A stretch of 64,000 bases of DNA from Ferrovibrio sp. (GCF_025869515.1 NZ_JAOZVR010000010.1:1-64000), one strand, 5' to 3'. Numbered from the stretch's first letter, positions 35,705 through 44,596 are shown. Notes: a model not told the origin generated them from the sequence alone. Translations and numbers: made by a program.

Positions 35705-37348
35705 TTACTTCTTCTCGATCTGGCGGAAATCGAGCTGGCGGTGGAACCAGTAGGTATAGCCCTTGATGTTCTTCTGCATGCCGACATCGAGAATCTGCTG
35801 ATACAGCGGGATGCGCGGCGCCTCGTCCATCGCCAGCTTGATGAAGCCCATCACCTCGTTCTTGTACTTGGCCGGATCGGCCTCGTAGCGCGCGGCGTCG
35901 ATCAGCGCGTCCATCTTCGGATTCTGGTAGGCCATGGTGTTGAACACCGCATTCTGGCCGTGATAGCCCCAGAAGAAGAAATAATCCGGGAAGTTCAGCC
36001 AGCCGCCGAAGCTGGCGATATGGATCGGGCGGTTTTTCTGCAGCATGGCGTTGCGGAAATTGGCGCCCGGAATCTTCTCGATGGTGGCCTTGATGCCGAT
36101 CTTGCCGAGCGCCTCCTGCAGCAGCACGGCTTCCGGCTCCGACGCGGTGGCATCGCCCAGGTCGATCGAGATGGTGGTCTCGAAGCCGTCCGGATAGCCG
36201 GCCTCGGTCAGCAGCTGCTTGGCCTTGGCCAGATCGGTCTTGTAGGGGAAGGGCTGCGGCCAGCTGGCATCCTTGGGCGCATCGCCCGGTCCCATCGCCA
36301 TCGGAATGCCGCGGCCGTAGACCGCCGACTTGTAGATCTGCTCATAGGGCACGGCATGGGCCACCGCCTGACGCACCTTGGCATTGTCGAAGGGCTTCTG
36401 GGTGGTGACCAGGCCGATGTATTTCAGCGAATTCTCGATCGGCACGCCGACCACGATGTATTTGCCGGTGCCTTTCTCGGCGACGATCTCGGCCGAATCC
36501 TTCTGCGGCATGTCGACCGAGATATCGGCATCGCCACGTTCCATCAGGGCGCGGCGGTTGCCCGGCGAAGGCACCTCGCGGATGATCACGCGCTTGATCT
36601 TGGGCAGCGGACCGCTCTTCCAGTCGTCGTTGCGGTTGAAGGTGATTTCCTGGCCCGGCGACCATTTGTCCAGCTTGAAGGCACCGCCGGCGGCGGAGTT
36701 GGTCTTCATCCACTCCATCGCCCAGGGGTCCTTGTCGGTGGCATGCTGCCTGGCCAGCTTGGAATTGAAGATCGCCGGCACCACCACCGCCATATCGGGC
36801 AGCGACAGCTTGTCCTGCTTGGGCAGGTCGACGCGGAAGGTGTAATCGTCCACCACCACGAACTGTTCGGGTTTCTCCAGGCTGCCGGCCTTCATCTGGA
36901 AGGTCGGGAAGCCGCCGACGCTGACGGCGCGGTCATACGACCATTTCACATCGGCCGCGGTGACCGGCGCGCCATCGTGGAATTTGGCATCCTTGCGCAG
37001 TTTGAAGGTGACCGACTTGCCGTCCGGCGCCATCGCGTAGCTCTCGGCCAGTTCCGGCACGATCTTGCTGTAGTCGTAAGACTGCGTGCCGTCGGGCAGC
37101 GTCTTGATGCCGAAAGTCACCAGGCGGTCGTACATGTTCCAGGCCGCCACATAAGAGCGGAAGCTGGTGCCGACGCCATGGATATCCATGCTGTTGGGGC
37201 CGTTCTCCACCAGCACCACCAGGGTTTCCTGGCGCGACTGTGCGAAGGCCGGAGTGCCGGCGAGTGCGACTGCCGCAAGAATGGCCGACGACGCGAACAG
37301 GAAGACACGCCGATGGATGGGCAGGCGGTACATGGACAATAGCGACAT
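35705..37348 (-). CDS. ABC transporter substrate-binding protein, SBP_bac_5 (DppA/OppA-like)
   Basis: A 547-residue periplasmic binding protein. The N-terminal signal peptide (RRVFLFASSAILAAVALAGTPAFAQ) ends about residue 36. The family core is visible from ETLVVLVENGPNSMD and SFAVALP-like regions to LVTFGIK and ELAESYAM, and the C-terminus is normal. It opens the eight-gene leftward operon that continues with the permeases, ATPases and AtzG-E-H. The start at 37348 is chosen over an ATG at 37333, since only the former has a purine-rich stretch upstream. The ligand is unknown; context favours a nitrogen-rich ureide. Confidence 0.92.
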   Translation of the reverse strand: MSLLSMYRLPIHRRVFLFASSAILAAVALAGTPAFAQSRQETLVVLVENGPNSMDIHGVGTSFRSYVAAWNMYDRLVTFGIKTLPDGTQSYDYSKIVPELAESYAMAPDGKSVTFKLRKDAKFHDGAPVTAADVKWSYDRAVSVGGFPTFQMKAGSLEKPEQFVVVDDYTFRVDLPKQDKLSLPDMAVVVPAIFNSKLARQHATDKDPWAMEWMKTNSAAGGAFKLDKWSPGQEITFNRNDDWKSGPLPKIKRVIIREVPSPGNRRALMERGDADISVDMPQKDSAEIVAEKGTGKYIVVGVPIENSLKYIGLVTTQKPFDNAKVRQAVAHAVPYEQIYKSAVYGRGIPMAMGPGDAPKDASWPQPFPYKTDLAKAKQLLTEAGYPDGFETTISIDLGDATASEPEAVLLQEALGKIGIKATIEKIPGANFRNAMLQKNRPIHIASFGGWLNFPDYFFFWGYHGQNAVFNTMAYQNPKMDALIDAARYEADPAKYKNEVMGFIKLAMDEAPRIPLYQQILDVGMQKNIKGYTYWFHRQLDFRQIEKK

Positions 37349-37683
37349 GGTTGGAGCCCCCGGGCTGCGTTGTGCTTTGCATACACGGTGCAACGCGCGT
37401 GCCATGCCTCTGCGGCGGGCCGGCCGCTTCGGGTAATCGTCTGATCGGGCTGCGGGAATCCTCCGTTTGAGGAATTTTCGCCGGCCGGGTGCTTGATTGG
37501 CGTCGCCCGAAATATGACTAAATTATATGCAATTGCATTCGGGCGCGATTAAATTTACGACACGGATATTCTGTAATAAGTGATATTTTCTAGTATCTTA
37601 GTCGAATAATCCGGCGGTATGGTGATTGCATACACGTTAGAGAAGGCCCGCCCAAAACGGCTGCGGGCACAAGGATATGACGC
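37349..37683. promoter_or_regulatory. Divergent control region of the ABC-atzGEH operon and atzF
   Basis: The 335-bp gap between the two divergent operons carries no gene. Its right half (37500-37635) is AT-rich against a GC-rich background. It holds the perfect 12-base palindrome ATGCAATTGCAT (37527-37538) and two same-strand copies of TTGCATACACG (37377-37387 and 37626-37636), one near each start. The second copy extends to GATTGCATAC, shared with the TRAP operon region. These look like regulator sites; which protein binds is not shown. Confidence 0.5.
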
Positions 37684-39531
37684 ATGACTGTTGCCTCCGT
37701 TGCCGTCCAGGCTGCCGCCATTGGCCCGCTCGATCTGACCACGCTGGGCGAGGCCTATCGCCACGGCCGGCGCAAACCCTCCGCCGTGATCGCCGCGATC
37801 TACGATGCCATCGCCGCCAGTGGCGAGGACGGCGTGTGGATCGTGCTCAACCCGCGCGACGCGGCCTTGCAGCGTGCCGCCGAGCTGGAGCGCGATGGCG
37901 TCAGCGATGCGCTGCCGCTGTGGGGCGTGCCCTTTGCGGTGAAGGACAATATCGATGTCGCCGGTTTGCCGACGACGGCGGCCTGCCCGGCTTTCTCTTA
38001 TCTGCCGACGCAGACGGCCTTTGCCGTGCAGAAGCTGCTGGCGGCTGGCGCCATCCTGATCGGCAAGACCAATCTGGATCAGTTCGCCACCGGCCTGGTC
38101 GGCGTGCGCTCGCCCTATGGCGTGGCGCGCAATCCCTTCGATGCCGCCTATATCCCGGGCGGCTCCAGCTCCGGCTCGGCCGTGGCGGTCTCCAGTGGCC
38201 TGGTCAGCTTTGCGCTCGGCACCGATACCGCCGGCTCGGGTCGCGTGCCGGCCGGCTTCAACAATATCGTGGGCCTGAAGCCCAGCGTCGGCCTGCTCAG
38301 CGGCAGCGGCATGGTGCCGGCCTGCCGCAGCATCGACTGCATTTCGGTCTTCGCGCTCACCGTGCCCGACAGCATGGCGGTGCTGGAGGCCGCCGCCGGG
38401 CTCGACACCGGCGATGGCTACAGCCGCGCCGCGCCCGCCGGCTGGCGCAGCGTGGTGCCGGCAAAACCGTCGGCCTTCCGCTTCGGCCTGCCGCAAAAAG
38501 CGCAGCGCAAGTTCTTCGGCAATGCGGAAGCCGAGAAGCTGTTCGATGCCGCCATTGCAAAGCTGCAGGCCATGGGCGGCACGTCGGTCGAGATCGATTA
38601 CGCGCCCTTTGCCGAGGCCGCCGGTTTCCTCTACCAGCCGGCCGGCACGGCGGAACGCACGGCGGCCACGGCCGACTTCATGGCCGGCCATGCCGGAGCC
38701 ATGCATCCGGTGACGCGCGCCATCGTGGAGAAGGGACTGGGGGCCAGCGGCGCCGATGTGTATCGCATGCAGTATCGCCTGCAGGCCCTGCGCCAGCAGA
38801 CCGCCAAAGTCTGGGATGATCTCGACTGCATGGTGGTGCCGACCAGCGGCACGATCTACCGCATCGACGAGGTTGCGGCCGATCCGATTGCGCTCAACAG
38901 CAATCTCGGCACCTACACCAATTTCGTGAACTACTTCGATCTCGCAGCATTGGCGGTGCCGAACGGTTTCCAGCCCAACGGGCTGCCGGCCGGTATCACC
39001 CTGATCGCGCCGCGTTTTCATGAAAGTGTTCTTGCTGCCATCGGACATGCCTTCCACCAGCAGAGCGGGCTGACGCTCGGCGCCACCGGTTTTGCGCAGC
39101 CGGCGGCGAAACCGGCCGCGGCGGCGCCGTCCTGGCCCTGGATCACGGTTGCGGTCTTCGGTGCGCATATGTCGGGCGAGCCGCTCAATCCGCAGCTGCT
39201 GGCGCTCGGCGGGCGACTGATCGGGCCCTGCCGCACCGCGCCGGATTACCGGCTCTATCGCCTGCGCGAGAAAAACATGCTGCGCCCCGGCCTGGTGCGG
39301 ATCGGCGCCGGCGCCGGCGTTGCCATCGGCTGCGAGCTCTGGTCCCTGCCGCCGGCCGGTTTCGGCGTGATGACGGCGGCGATCCCGGGCCCGCTCGGCA
39401 TCGGCAGCGTCACCCTGGAGGATGGCAGCAGCGTGAAGGGATTCCTCTGCGAGGCCATCGCCGTCGGCGATGCCGAAGATATTTCGGCCTATGGCGACTG
39501 GCGCGCCTATCGCCGCGCCGTTGCAGCCTAG
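37684..39531 (+). CDS. atzF: Allophanate hydrolase (AtzF type)
   Basis: A 615-residue amidase-signature enzyme that splits allophanate into ammonia and carbon dioxide. The triad residues are K87 (PFAVKDNIDV), S161 (PGGSSSGS) and S185 (GTDTAGSGRVP). The C-terminal domain (from about residue 450, WPWITVAVFGAHMSGEPLN) is the small domain typical of AtzF, which turns the hydrolysed N-carboxycarbamate into final products. An AAGGAT ribosome site precedes the ATG at 37684. It is divergent from the ABC-AtzGEH operon, so together they probably form one pathway. No urea carboxylase is nearby, which points to the biuret-like rather than urea route. Confidence 0.92.
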   Translation: MTVASVAVQAAAIGPLDLTTLGEAYRHGRRKPSAVIAAIYDAIAASGEDGVWIVLNPRDAALQRAAELERDGVSDALPLWGVPFAVKDNIDVAGLPTTAACPAFSYLPTQTAFAVQKLLAAGAILIGKTNLDQFATGLVGVRSPYGVARNPFDAAYIPGGSSSGSAVAVSSGLVSFALGTDTAGSGRVPAGFNNIVGLKPSVGLLSGSGMVPACRSIDCISVFALTVPDSMAVLEAAAGLDTGDGYSRAAPAGWRSVVPAKPSAFRFGLPQKAQRKFFGNAEAEKLFDAAIAKLQAMGGTSVEIDYAPFAEAAGFLYQPAGTAERTAATADFMAGHAGAMHPVTRAIVEKGLGASGADVYRMQYRLQALRQQTAKVWDDLDCMVVPTSGTIYRIDEVAADPIALNSNLGTYTNFVNYFDLAALAVPNGFQPNGLPAGITLIAPRFHESVLAAIGHAFHQQSGLTLGATGFAQPAAKPAAAAPSWPWITVAVFGAHMSGEPLNPQLLALGGRLIGPCRTAPDYRLYRLREKNMLRPGLVRIGAGAGVAIGCELWSLPPAGFGVMTAAIPGPLGIGSVTLEDGSSVKGFLCEAIAVGDAEDISAYGDWRAYRRAVAA

Positions 39532-39561
39532 CTTGGGCAGCCTAGCTTGGGCAGCCTAGGC
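39524..39561. repeat. 14-bp tandem repeat over the atzF stop
   Basis: The unit GCAGCCTAGCTTGG is repeated exactly at 39524-39537 and 39538-39551, followed by a partial copy (GCAGCCTAGG). The first copy contains the last two codons and the stop of atzF. It probably arose by slippage; a role in transcription ending is possible but not shown. Confidence 0.8.
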
Positions 39562-39982
39562 CGGGCGGCCTGCGGCGCCGCTGATCCGGCCACGGCCCAG
39601 TTTATGCCTGCCTCGCTGCTGGGCAGCGGCCGGTGCCGTCGCCCGCCTCTTGGGCAGAGAGGCGGATTTTCCCGTCCAAACCGCCCGGAATCCCCCTGAA
39701 ACGGCTGGCATGAAATCTGCTTCGTAAGGACAAGCATCCGGTGCCGAGGCGCATCGGGCTGCGAGTACCCCGGCTGCTGGACTCAGGTTCGGCCCCGGGT
39801 GGCGAGACGGACACTTCACGCCGGCTGCGGGCACTTCCCGCTAGCCGGCGTTTTTTTTGCACCCGGCCCGGACCGGCGCCCGCTTCACGGGATTGTCGTG
39901 ATTGTCCGCATGGCGCGCCCGCCGCACCACGGCTAGGCTGTATGCGAATCAACAAGCAACACCGTCTGGGGAAGACCGTCCG
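39532..39982. other. Gap of 451 bp without a supported gene
   Basis: Besides the tandem repeat and the strong terminator-like hairpin near its right end, I find no coding region. Open frames on both strands lack a ribosome site and a recognisable family. A short transcript ending at the terminator is possible. Confidence 0.6.
39819..39858 (+). terminator. Strong rho-independent terminator before the GST gene
   Basis: A hairpin with an 8-bp stem (CGCCGGCT/AGCCGGCG) continuing, across one bulged T, into a 5-bp stem (GCGGG/CCCGC) and a 5-base loop, directly followed by eight T residues (39851-39858). It is one of the clearest intrinsic terminators in the window, yet it lies 288 bp after atzF and 125 bp before the GST start, so it may end a long atzF 3' tail, a small RNA, or act as an attenuator. 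Confidence 0.85.
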
Positions 39983-40591
39983 ATGAAACTCTATTTCTCG
40001 CCGACCTCGCCGTATGTCCGCAAGGTCACCGTCCTCGCATTGGAAACCGGCCTCGATGCTCGGATCGAGCGGCTGCCGAGCCCGACCACGCCGATCGACC
40101 AGAATGCCGAGGTCGCCAGGGCCAATCCGGTCGCCAAGGTGCCGACGCTGGTCACCGATGACGGCCTGCATCTCTTCGACAGCCGGGTGATCTGCGAATA
40201 TCTCGACACCCTGCATGACAGGGCGAAATTCTTTCCCGCCGCCGGCGCGGCGCGCTGGACCGCCCTGCGCCAGCAGGCGCTCGGCGACGGTCTGCTCGAT
40301 GCCGCCCTGCTGGCACGTTACGAAGGTTTCCTGCGTCCGGAAGACAAGCGCTGGCCGGCCTGGGCCGAGGGTCAGATGAAAAAGGTGCATGGCGCGCTGG
40401 CCGACATCGAGACGCTGGCCGACAGCCTGGGCGAGCGTGTCGATATCGGCACCGTCACGCTGGCCTGCGCGCTCGGCTATATGGATTTCCGCTATGCCGG
40501 CATCGAATGGCGCAAGCAGTATCCGAAGGCGGCCGCCTTCGCCGACCGCATGTTCGCGCGGCCGTCCTTCAAGGCCACGGTGCCGGCCTGA
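39983..40591 (+). CDS. Glutathione S-transferase-family protein
   Basis: A 202-residue protein with the N-terminal thioredoxin-like GST domain (MKLYFSPTSPYVRKVTVLAL and VPTLVTDDG, then DSRVICEYLD) and an all-helical C-terminal domain. The S-P-Y-V-R-K motif, where serine would activate glutathione, resembles the YibF-type group. Likely roles are conjugation or reduction of electrophiles. The gene sits behind a strong terminator, so it should have its own promoter, and a PAS protein gene follows 36 bp later. Confidence 0.9.
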   Translation: MKLYFSPTSPYVRKVTVLALETGLDARIERLPSPTTPIDQNAEVARANPVAKVPTLVTDDGLHLFDSRVICEYLDTLHDRAKFFPAAGAARWTALRQQALGDGLLDAALLARYEGFLRPEDKRWPAWAEGQMKKVHGALADIETLADSLGERVDIGTVTLACALGYMDFRYAGIEWRKQYPKAAAFADRMFARPSFKATVPA

Positions 40592-40627
40592 TGCCGGCAG
40601 CCGCCGCAATCGTGCCGGCCTGATGCC

Positions 40628-41176
40628 ATGAACGATGCGGCGCTCTCCCGGCCATGGCTGCAGGACCGCCGCATCGTGCATCTGCTCGAAGTCTGGCGCT
40701 CGGCCCGGCTGGCGCCGGGTCTGCTGCCGCCGCGCACTGCCATCGATCCGGTCGCGCTCGGCGCCGATCTGCTGCCCTATGTGGCGCTGGTGGACGCCAC
40801 CCATGGCGGCACGCGGTTCCGCTTCCGCCTGGTCGGCACCGGGCTGGTTGAGCATGCCGGGCTTGATCTCAGCGGCCACTATATCGAAGAGCTCAATAAC
40901 AACCGCGACTATGTCGACTACATCAACGGCCTGTACCGCCAGACGGTGGCGGCGCGCCTGCCGGTCTATTCCGAGACACGCTATCGCGCGCCCAGCGGCC
41001 GCGTCGGGCTGACGCGCCGGCTGACCTGCCCGCTCACCACCGACGGCAGCACGGTGAACATGTTCGTCGCCACGCAGGTCTTCGAAACCGGTGACGGCGA
41101 CGGCGACGCACCGACCTACACCTATGCCGCCAGCTTCGTGCCAGGCATCACCAAAGTGCTGGCGGATTCGGACTAG
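40628..41176 (+). CDS. PAS-domain protein (PAS_5 type)
   Basis: A 182-residue protein that looks like a PAS_5 (PF07310) sensor: LLPYVALVDATHGGTRFRFRLVGTGLVEHAGLDLSGHYIEELNN is the family signature, followed by a strand-rich core. No output domain is attached, and no signal or membrane segment is seen. Such single-domain proteins are common in Rhodospirillales and Rhizobiales; their partners are unknown. It is on the same strand as the GST gene and convergent with the tautomerase gene (13 bp). Confidence 0.82.
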   Translation: MNDAALSRPWLQDRRIVHLLEVWRSARLAPGLLPPRTAIDPVALGADLLPYVALVDATHGGTRFRFRLVGTGLVEHAGLDLSGHYIEELNNNRDYVDYINGLYRQTVAARLPVYSETRYRAPSGRVGLTRRLTCPLTTDGSTVNMFVATQVFETGDGDGDAPTYTYAASFVPGITKVLADSD

Positions 41177-41189
41177 GCGGCCCGCGCGC

Positions 41190-41585
41190 TTATGCCGCCG
41201 CGTCGGTGGCGTACTGCGCGAGGCCGTGACCCATCGACCAGTTCTCGGGCAGCGTCTCGACCAGGTTGATGAAGACGTCCTCCGGGCGCAGGCCGGGATT
41301 GACGGTGAGCTTTTCGGTGATGCGGCGATACAGCGCCTTTTTCTGCGCGCTGCTGCGCGTGTTGCTGACGGTCAGCTGGATGACGACGAGATCGTCGCTG
41401 CGCGCGACGCCGAGATAGGTGGGACTGCACCAGAAATCGGCCGCGTCATGCTCGGTCACCAGCATGAAGTAATCGTCGTCCGGCACAGTGAAGGTCTCGC
41501 GCATCGCGGCGTAGAGGCCGTCGAGAATGGCCTGGCGGTAGGCGGCGGGCTTGCCCCGGCGCAGCGAGACACGGGTGAGTGGCAT
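41190..41585 (-). CDS. Tautomerase-family protein (Tautomerase_2 type)
   Basis: A 131-residue member of the 4-oxalocrotonate tautomerase superfamily. The catalytic proline follows the initiator Met (MPLTRVSLRRGK), and the longer single-chain form with two beta-alpha-beta units fits PF14552. Substrates are enol/keto compounds. I chose the ATG at 41585, which places Pro at position 1 after Met removal; a longer frame would abolish it. It is divergent from the LysR gene. Confidence 0.85.
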   Translation of the reverse strand: MPLTRVSLRRGKPAAYRQAILDGLYAAMRETFTVPDDDYFMLVTEHDAADFWCSPTYLGVARSDDLVVIQLTVSNTRSSAQKKALYRRITEKLTVNPGLRPEDVFINLVETLPENWSMGHGLAQYATDAAA

Positions 41586-41652
41586 GAGGTGATCCTCCTG
41601 ATTGAACCAATGACCGGGAGGGTAGCGCGGCATTGACCATTAAAAAATCATA

Positions 41653-41677
41653 TGGAATCATATTTCAATGATTTCCA
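41653..41677. promoter_or_regulatory. Candidate LysR operator between tautomerase and LysR genes
   Basis: An imperfect inverted repeat (TGGAATCAT and ATGATTTCCA, 41653-41661 and 41668-41677) lies in AT-rich DNA in the middle of the 111-bp divergent spacer. The position is typical of LysR self-regulating sites. Confidence 0.45.
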
Positions 41678-41696
41678 TTTACAATGATTGGCCAGC

Positions 41697-42548
41697 ATGA
41701 AGGCGCTCGATATCGAAACTGTCCAGGCCTTCGTCCTGGTCGCCGATCTGGCCAGCTTCACCCGCGCGGCCGAGGCGATGGACGCGACGCAGTCTGCCGT
41801 GAGTCTCAGGATCAAGCGCCTCGAGGACGAGCTCGGCCGGCGCCTGTTTGAGCGGACGCCCCGGCGGGTCCGCCTGACCGCCGCCGGCCAGCTCTTCCTC
41901 GACCGGGCGCGCCTGCTGATCGCCGCCCATGGCAACGCGCTGGATGCGTTTGCGATCGAGCGGCGGCGGCTCGTCGTCGGCATCAGCGACCACGCGGTCG
42001 GCGCCGAACTGCCGCTGCTGCTGCAGCGCGTGAAGCGCGCCGAACCCGGCCTCGTGCTGGAGATGCATGTCGGCAGCTCGCGCGACTTGCTCGCCGCCTT
42101 CGACGATGGCGCGTTCGATGCCGTGATCGTGCAGGGGCATGACGCGGGGCGACGCGGCGGCGAGGTGCTGCTCGCCGAGTCCTTCGGCTGGATGGCCGGG
42201 CGCGATTTCGCGCATCGCCCAGGCGATCCGCTGCCGCTCGCCGCGCAATCGGCGACTTGCGGCATGCGCAGCATGGGCGTGACGGCGCTTGATGCTGCCG
42301 GGATTCCCTGGACCGAGGTCTTCGTCGGCGGCGGGGTCGGTACCATCGCGGCCGCAGTCTCGGCCGGGCTCGCCGTCGCCGTGCTGGGCCGGCGCGTCGC
42401 TCCGCCGGGCGCGATCGATATCGGGCCTGCTCTGGGCCTGCCGGCACTGCCGCCGCGCGATCTTGTGCTCTATGCGAGCCTCTCGGACCCCGCGGCCCGG
42501 CAGTCGCTCAAGACACTTGCCGCGGCCATTCGTTCGACGGCGGCCTAG
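41697..42548 (+). CDS. LysR-family transcriptional regulator
   Basis: A 283-residue LysR protein with an N-terminal winged helix (IETVQAFVLVADLASFTRAAEAMDATQSAVSLRIKRLEDEL) and effector domain starting near residue 90. I chose the ATG at 41697. It probably regulates the divergent tautomerase gene. Its stop overlaps the stop of the convergent EF-G-like gene. Confidence 0.93.
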   Translation: MKALDIETVQAFVLVADLASFTRAAEAMDATQSAVSLRIKRLEDELGRRLFERTPRRVRLTAAGQLFLDRARLLIAAHGNALDAFAIERRRLVVGISDHAVGAELPLLLQRVKRAEPGLVLEMHVGSSRDLLAAFDDGAFDAVIVQGHDAGRRGGEVLLAESFGWMAGRDFAHRPGDPLPLAAQSATCGMRSMGVTALDAAGIPWTEVFVGGGVGTIAAAVSAGLAVAVLGRRVAPPGAIDIGPALGLPALPPRDLVLYASLSDPAARQSLKTLAAAIRSTAA

Positions 42549-44596
42549 GCTGCCTGCGCGGCGCGCCGGCGATCCTCCACCACGCGGTCGGCCAGCTTGC
42601 CGGCCAGTTCCTGCAGATGGTCGAATTTCGCGCTGAAACCGCCGACCCCCAGCGTCATCGACCGCAGCTCGACGGCCAGGTCGTGCATTTCGGCCTCGGG
42701 CAGGTAGCAGTCGATCTCGTCCCAGCCCGGCCAGTCGGCGCGCGCGCTGATGCCGAGGATCTGGCCCCGCCGCGACGACACGATGGCATGCACCTTCGCG
42801 GTATATTCGGTCGGCACCGTGAAGGTGACGGCCTGGATCGGTTCCAGCAGCACCGGCGCGCATTTGCTCAGCCCCTCGCTCATCGCCAGTCCGCCGCAGG
42901 TGCGGAAGGCCTGGTCGGAGGAATCGACCGAGTGATACTGCCCGTCGGTCAGCGTCACGCTGACATCCACCACCGGGAAGCCGAGCGGGCCACGGACAAG
43001 CGATTCCTGAATCCCTTCATCCACCGCCGGAATGAAGTTTTTCGGAATCGCGCCGCCGACCACGCGGTTGACGAAGTGGTAACCGGCGCCGCGCGGCTGC
43101 GGCGCGATCTCCACCTTGATATCGGCGAACTGGCCATGACCGCCGGACTGCCGTTTGAAACGGGCATGCTGGTAGGCGCCGTGGCGGATGGTCTCCTTAT
43201 AGGCCGTCATCGGTGCGCTGCTGTGCACGCCGACATTGAAGCGGTTCTGCAGCTTGTCGATGCTGAGCTTGAGGTGGATCTCGCCCTGGCCCTTCAGCCG
43301 CAGTTCGCCGCCGCCCTGCTCGACGACCAGGCTGGGATCTTCCTCCTGCAGCTTGTGCAGGGCGGTGGTCAGCTTCACTTCGTCCTTGCGGTCGGCCGGA
43401 TGCAGCGACACGGCATGCACCGGCGGCGCCGGCACCGGCCAGTCGGCAATCGGCCGGCCGGCACCATCGCCATTCAGCTGCTGGCCGGTGGCGATCTCGT
43501 CCAGGCGGCTCAGGCCGACGATCTCGCCCGGCCCGGCCAGCGCCGCCTTTTCGGCATGCCCGCCCATGAGGCGATACAGCCCGCCGAGCCGTTTGCCGCC
43601 GAGCTGCGCATTCTCGGCAATGCTGCCGCGCCACAGCCGCGCCAGGCTCAGTTTGCCGGTATGCGCCTGGTACAGCGTCTTGAACACGGTGGCGCCGAGC
43701 GCTTCGCTGTCGGCATCGACATCCAGCCGCGTCATCGTCTCGTCGTGATGCGGCGCCTCGTGGCGCAGCGCCTTCCACAGCCGCAGCACGCCGTTGCCAT
43801 GCTCGGCCGAACCGAAAAAGACCGGCACGATCAGGTCCTCGGCCAGGTCCTTGCTCAGCCGGCTGTAGATATCCTGCGGCGCCGGAACGCGGTCTTCCAG
43901 CAATTGTTCCAGCAGCGCGTCGTCGAAATCAGCGATGGTTTCAAGCAACTGTTGCCGTGCCTCGCTCTCGCGCGGCCGCACGCTGTCGGGCATCTCGATC
44001 AGGTCGGATGTGGTGTTGTCGCGCCAGCGGTAGGCGCGTTCGGAAACCAGGTCGACATAGCCGGTGATCGCCGCATCGCCGTCGCGGATCGGCACCTCAC
44101 GCAGCACCAGCGGCTTGGATGACACCTGCTGCAGGGCGGCCAGCAGGTCGCGCATGCGGATGCTGGTCTTGTCCAGCTTGTTGACGAACAGCACATGCGG
44201 GATGCGGCGTTCGTCCAGGAAGCGCAGCAGCGGCGCCAGCGTGACGGCGCGCGCCGGATCGGGCTCGGCCACCACGACGGCGATATCGGCCACCATCAGC
44301 GCGTTCAGACTCTCCTGCGCCAGCTCCACCGAACCGGGGCAATCGAGAAAAATCCAGGGTTCATCGAGAAAGCGGCAATGCGCCAGATTGGGCTCGATGG
44401 TCATCTGCCGGCTGCGCGCCTCGGGCGCCGCATCGCCGACCGATGTGCCGGCGGCAACCGAGCCCTTGCGCGGGATGGCGCCGGCCACGAACAGCAGGGA
44501 TTCCAGCAGGGTGGTCTTGCCGGCCGTGTAGGGACCGACGATGGCAGCGACCCGCGGTCCGGAAACCCTGGGCGAGGTTTTAGAGGTGTTGGGCAT
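42545..44596 (-). CDS. EF-G-like translational GTPase paralogue with altered G3 motif
   Basis: A 683-residue protein with the EF-G domain order. The GTPase motifs are GPYTAGKT (residues 21-28), DCPGS (85-89) and NKLD (139-142), followed by domain II and the EF-G domain IV region (about residues 440-600: KETIRHGAYQHARFKRQSGGHGQFADIKVE). The G3 motif, normally DTPGH, has serine in place of the histidine needed for GTP hydrolysis on the ribosome. It is not the housekeeping fusA by context. Start at 44596 has GAGGAG 8 bases upstream. Related proteins are annotated as EF-G in alphaproteobacteria, role unknown. Confidence 0.88.
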   Translation of the reverse strand: MPNTSKTSPRVSGPRVAAIVGPYTAGKTTLLESLLFVAGAIPRKGSVAAGTSVGDAAPEARSRQMTIEPNLAHCRFLDEPWIFLDCPGSVELAQESLNALMVADIAVVVAEPDPARAVTLAPLLRFLDERRIPHVLFVNKLDKTSIRMRDLLAALQQVSSKPLVLREVPIRDGDAAITGYVDLVSERAYRWRDNTTSDLIEMPDSVRPRESEARQQLLETIADFDDALLEQLLEDRVPAPQDIYSRLSKDLAEDLIVPVFFGSAEHGNGVLRLWKALRHEAPHHDETMTRLDVDADSEALGATVFKTLYQAHTGKLSLARLWRGSIAENAQLGGKRLGGLYRLMGGHAEKAALAGPGEIVGLSRLDEIATGQQLNGDGAGRPIADWPVPAPPVHAVSLHPADRKDEVKLTTALHKLQEEDPSLVVEQGGGELRLKGQGEIHLKLSIDKLQNRFNVGVHSSAPMTAYKETIRHGAYQHARFKRQSGGHGQFADIKVEIAPQPRGAGYHFVNRVVGGAIPKNFIPAVDEGIQESLVRGPLGFPVVDVSVTLTDGQYHSVDSSDQAFRTCGGLAMSEGLSKCAPVLLEPIQAVTFTVPTEYTAKVHAIVSSRRGQILGISARADWPGWDEIDCYLPEAEMHDLAVELRSMTLGVGGFSAKFDHLQELAGKLADRVVEDRRRAAQAA

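Noticed and set aside
35741-37342. Open frame of over 500 codons on the plus strand opposite the binding protein
   Set aside because: Shadow of the real gene; no ribosome site, no recognisable domain.
37555-39168. Open frame of over 500 codons opposite atzF
   Set aside because: Antisense to a clear amidase; low-complexity composition typical of GC-rich shadows.
39741-39986. Possible 81-residue protein before the GST gene
   Set aside because: It spans the strong terminator and has no family or ribosome site.
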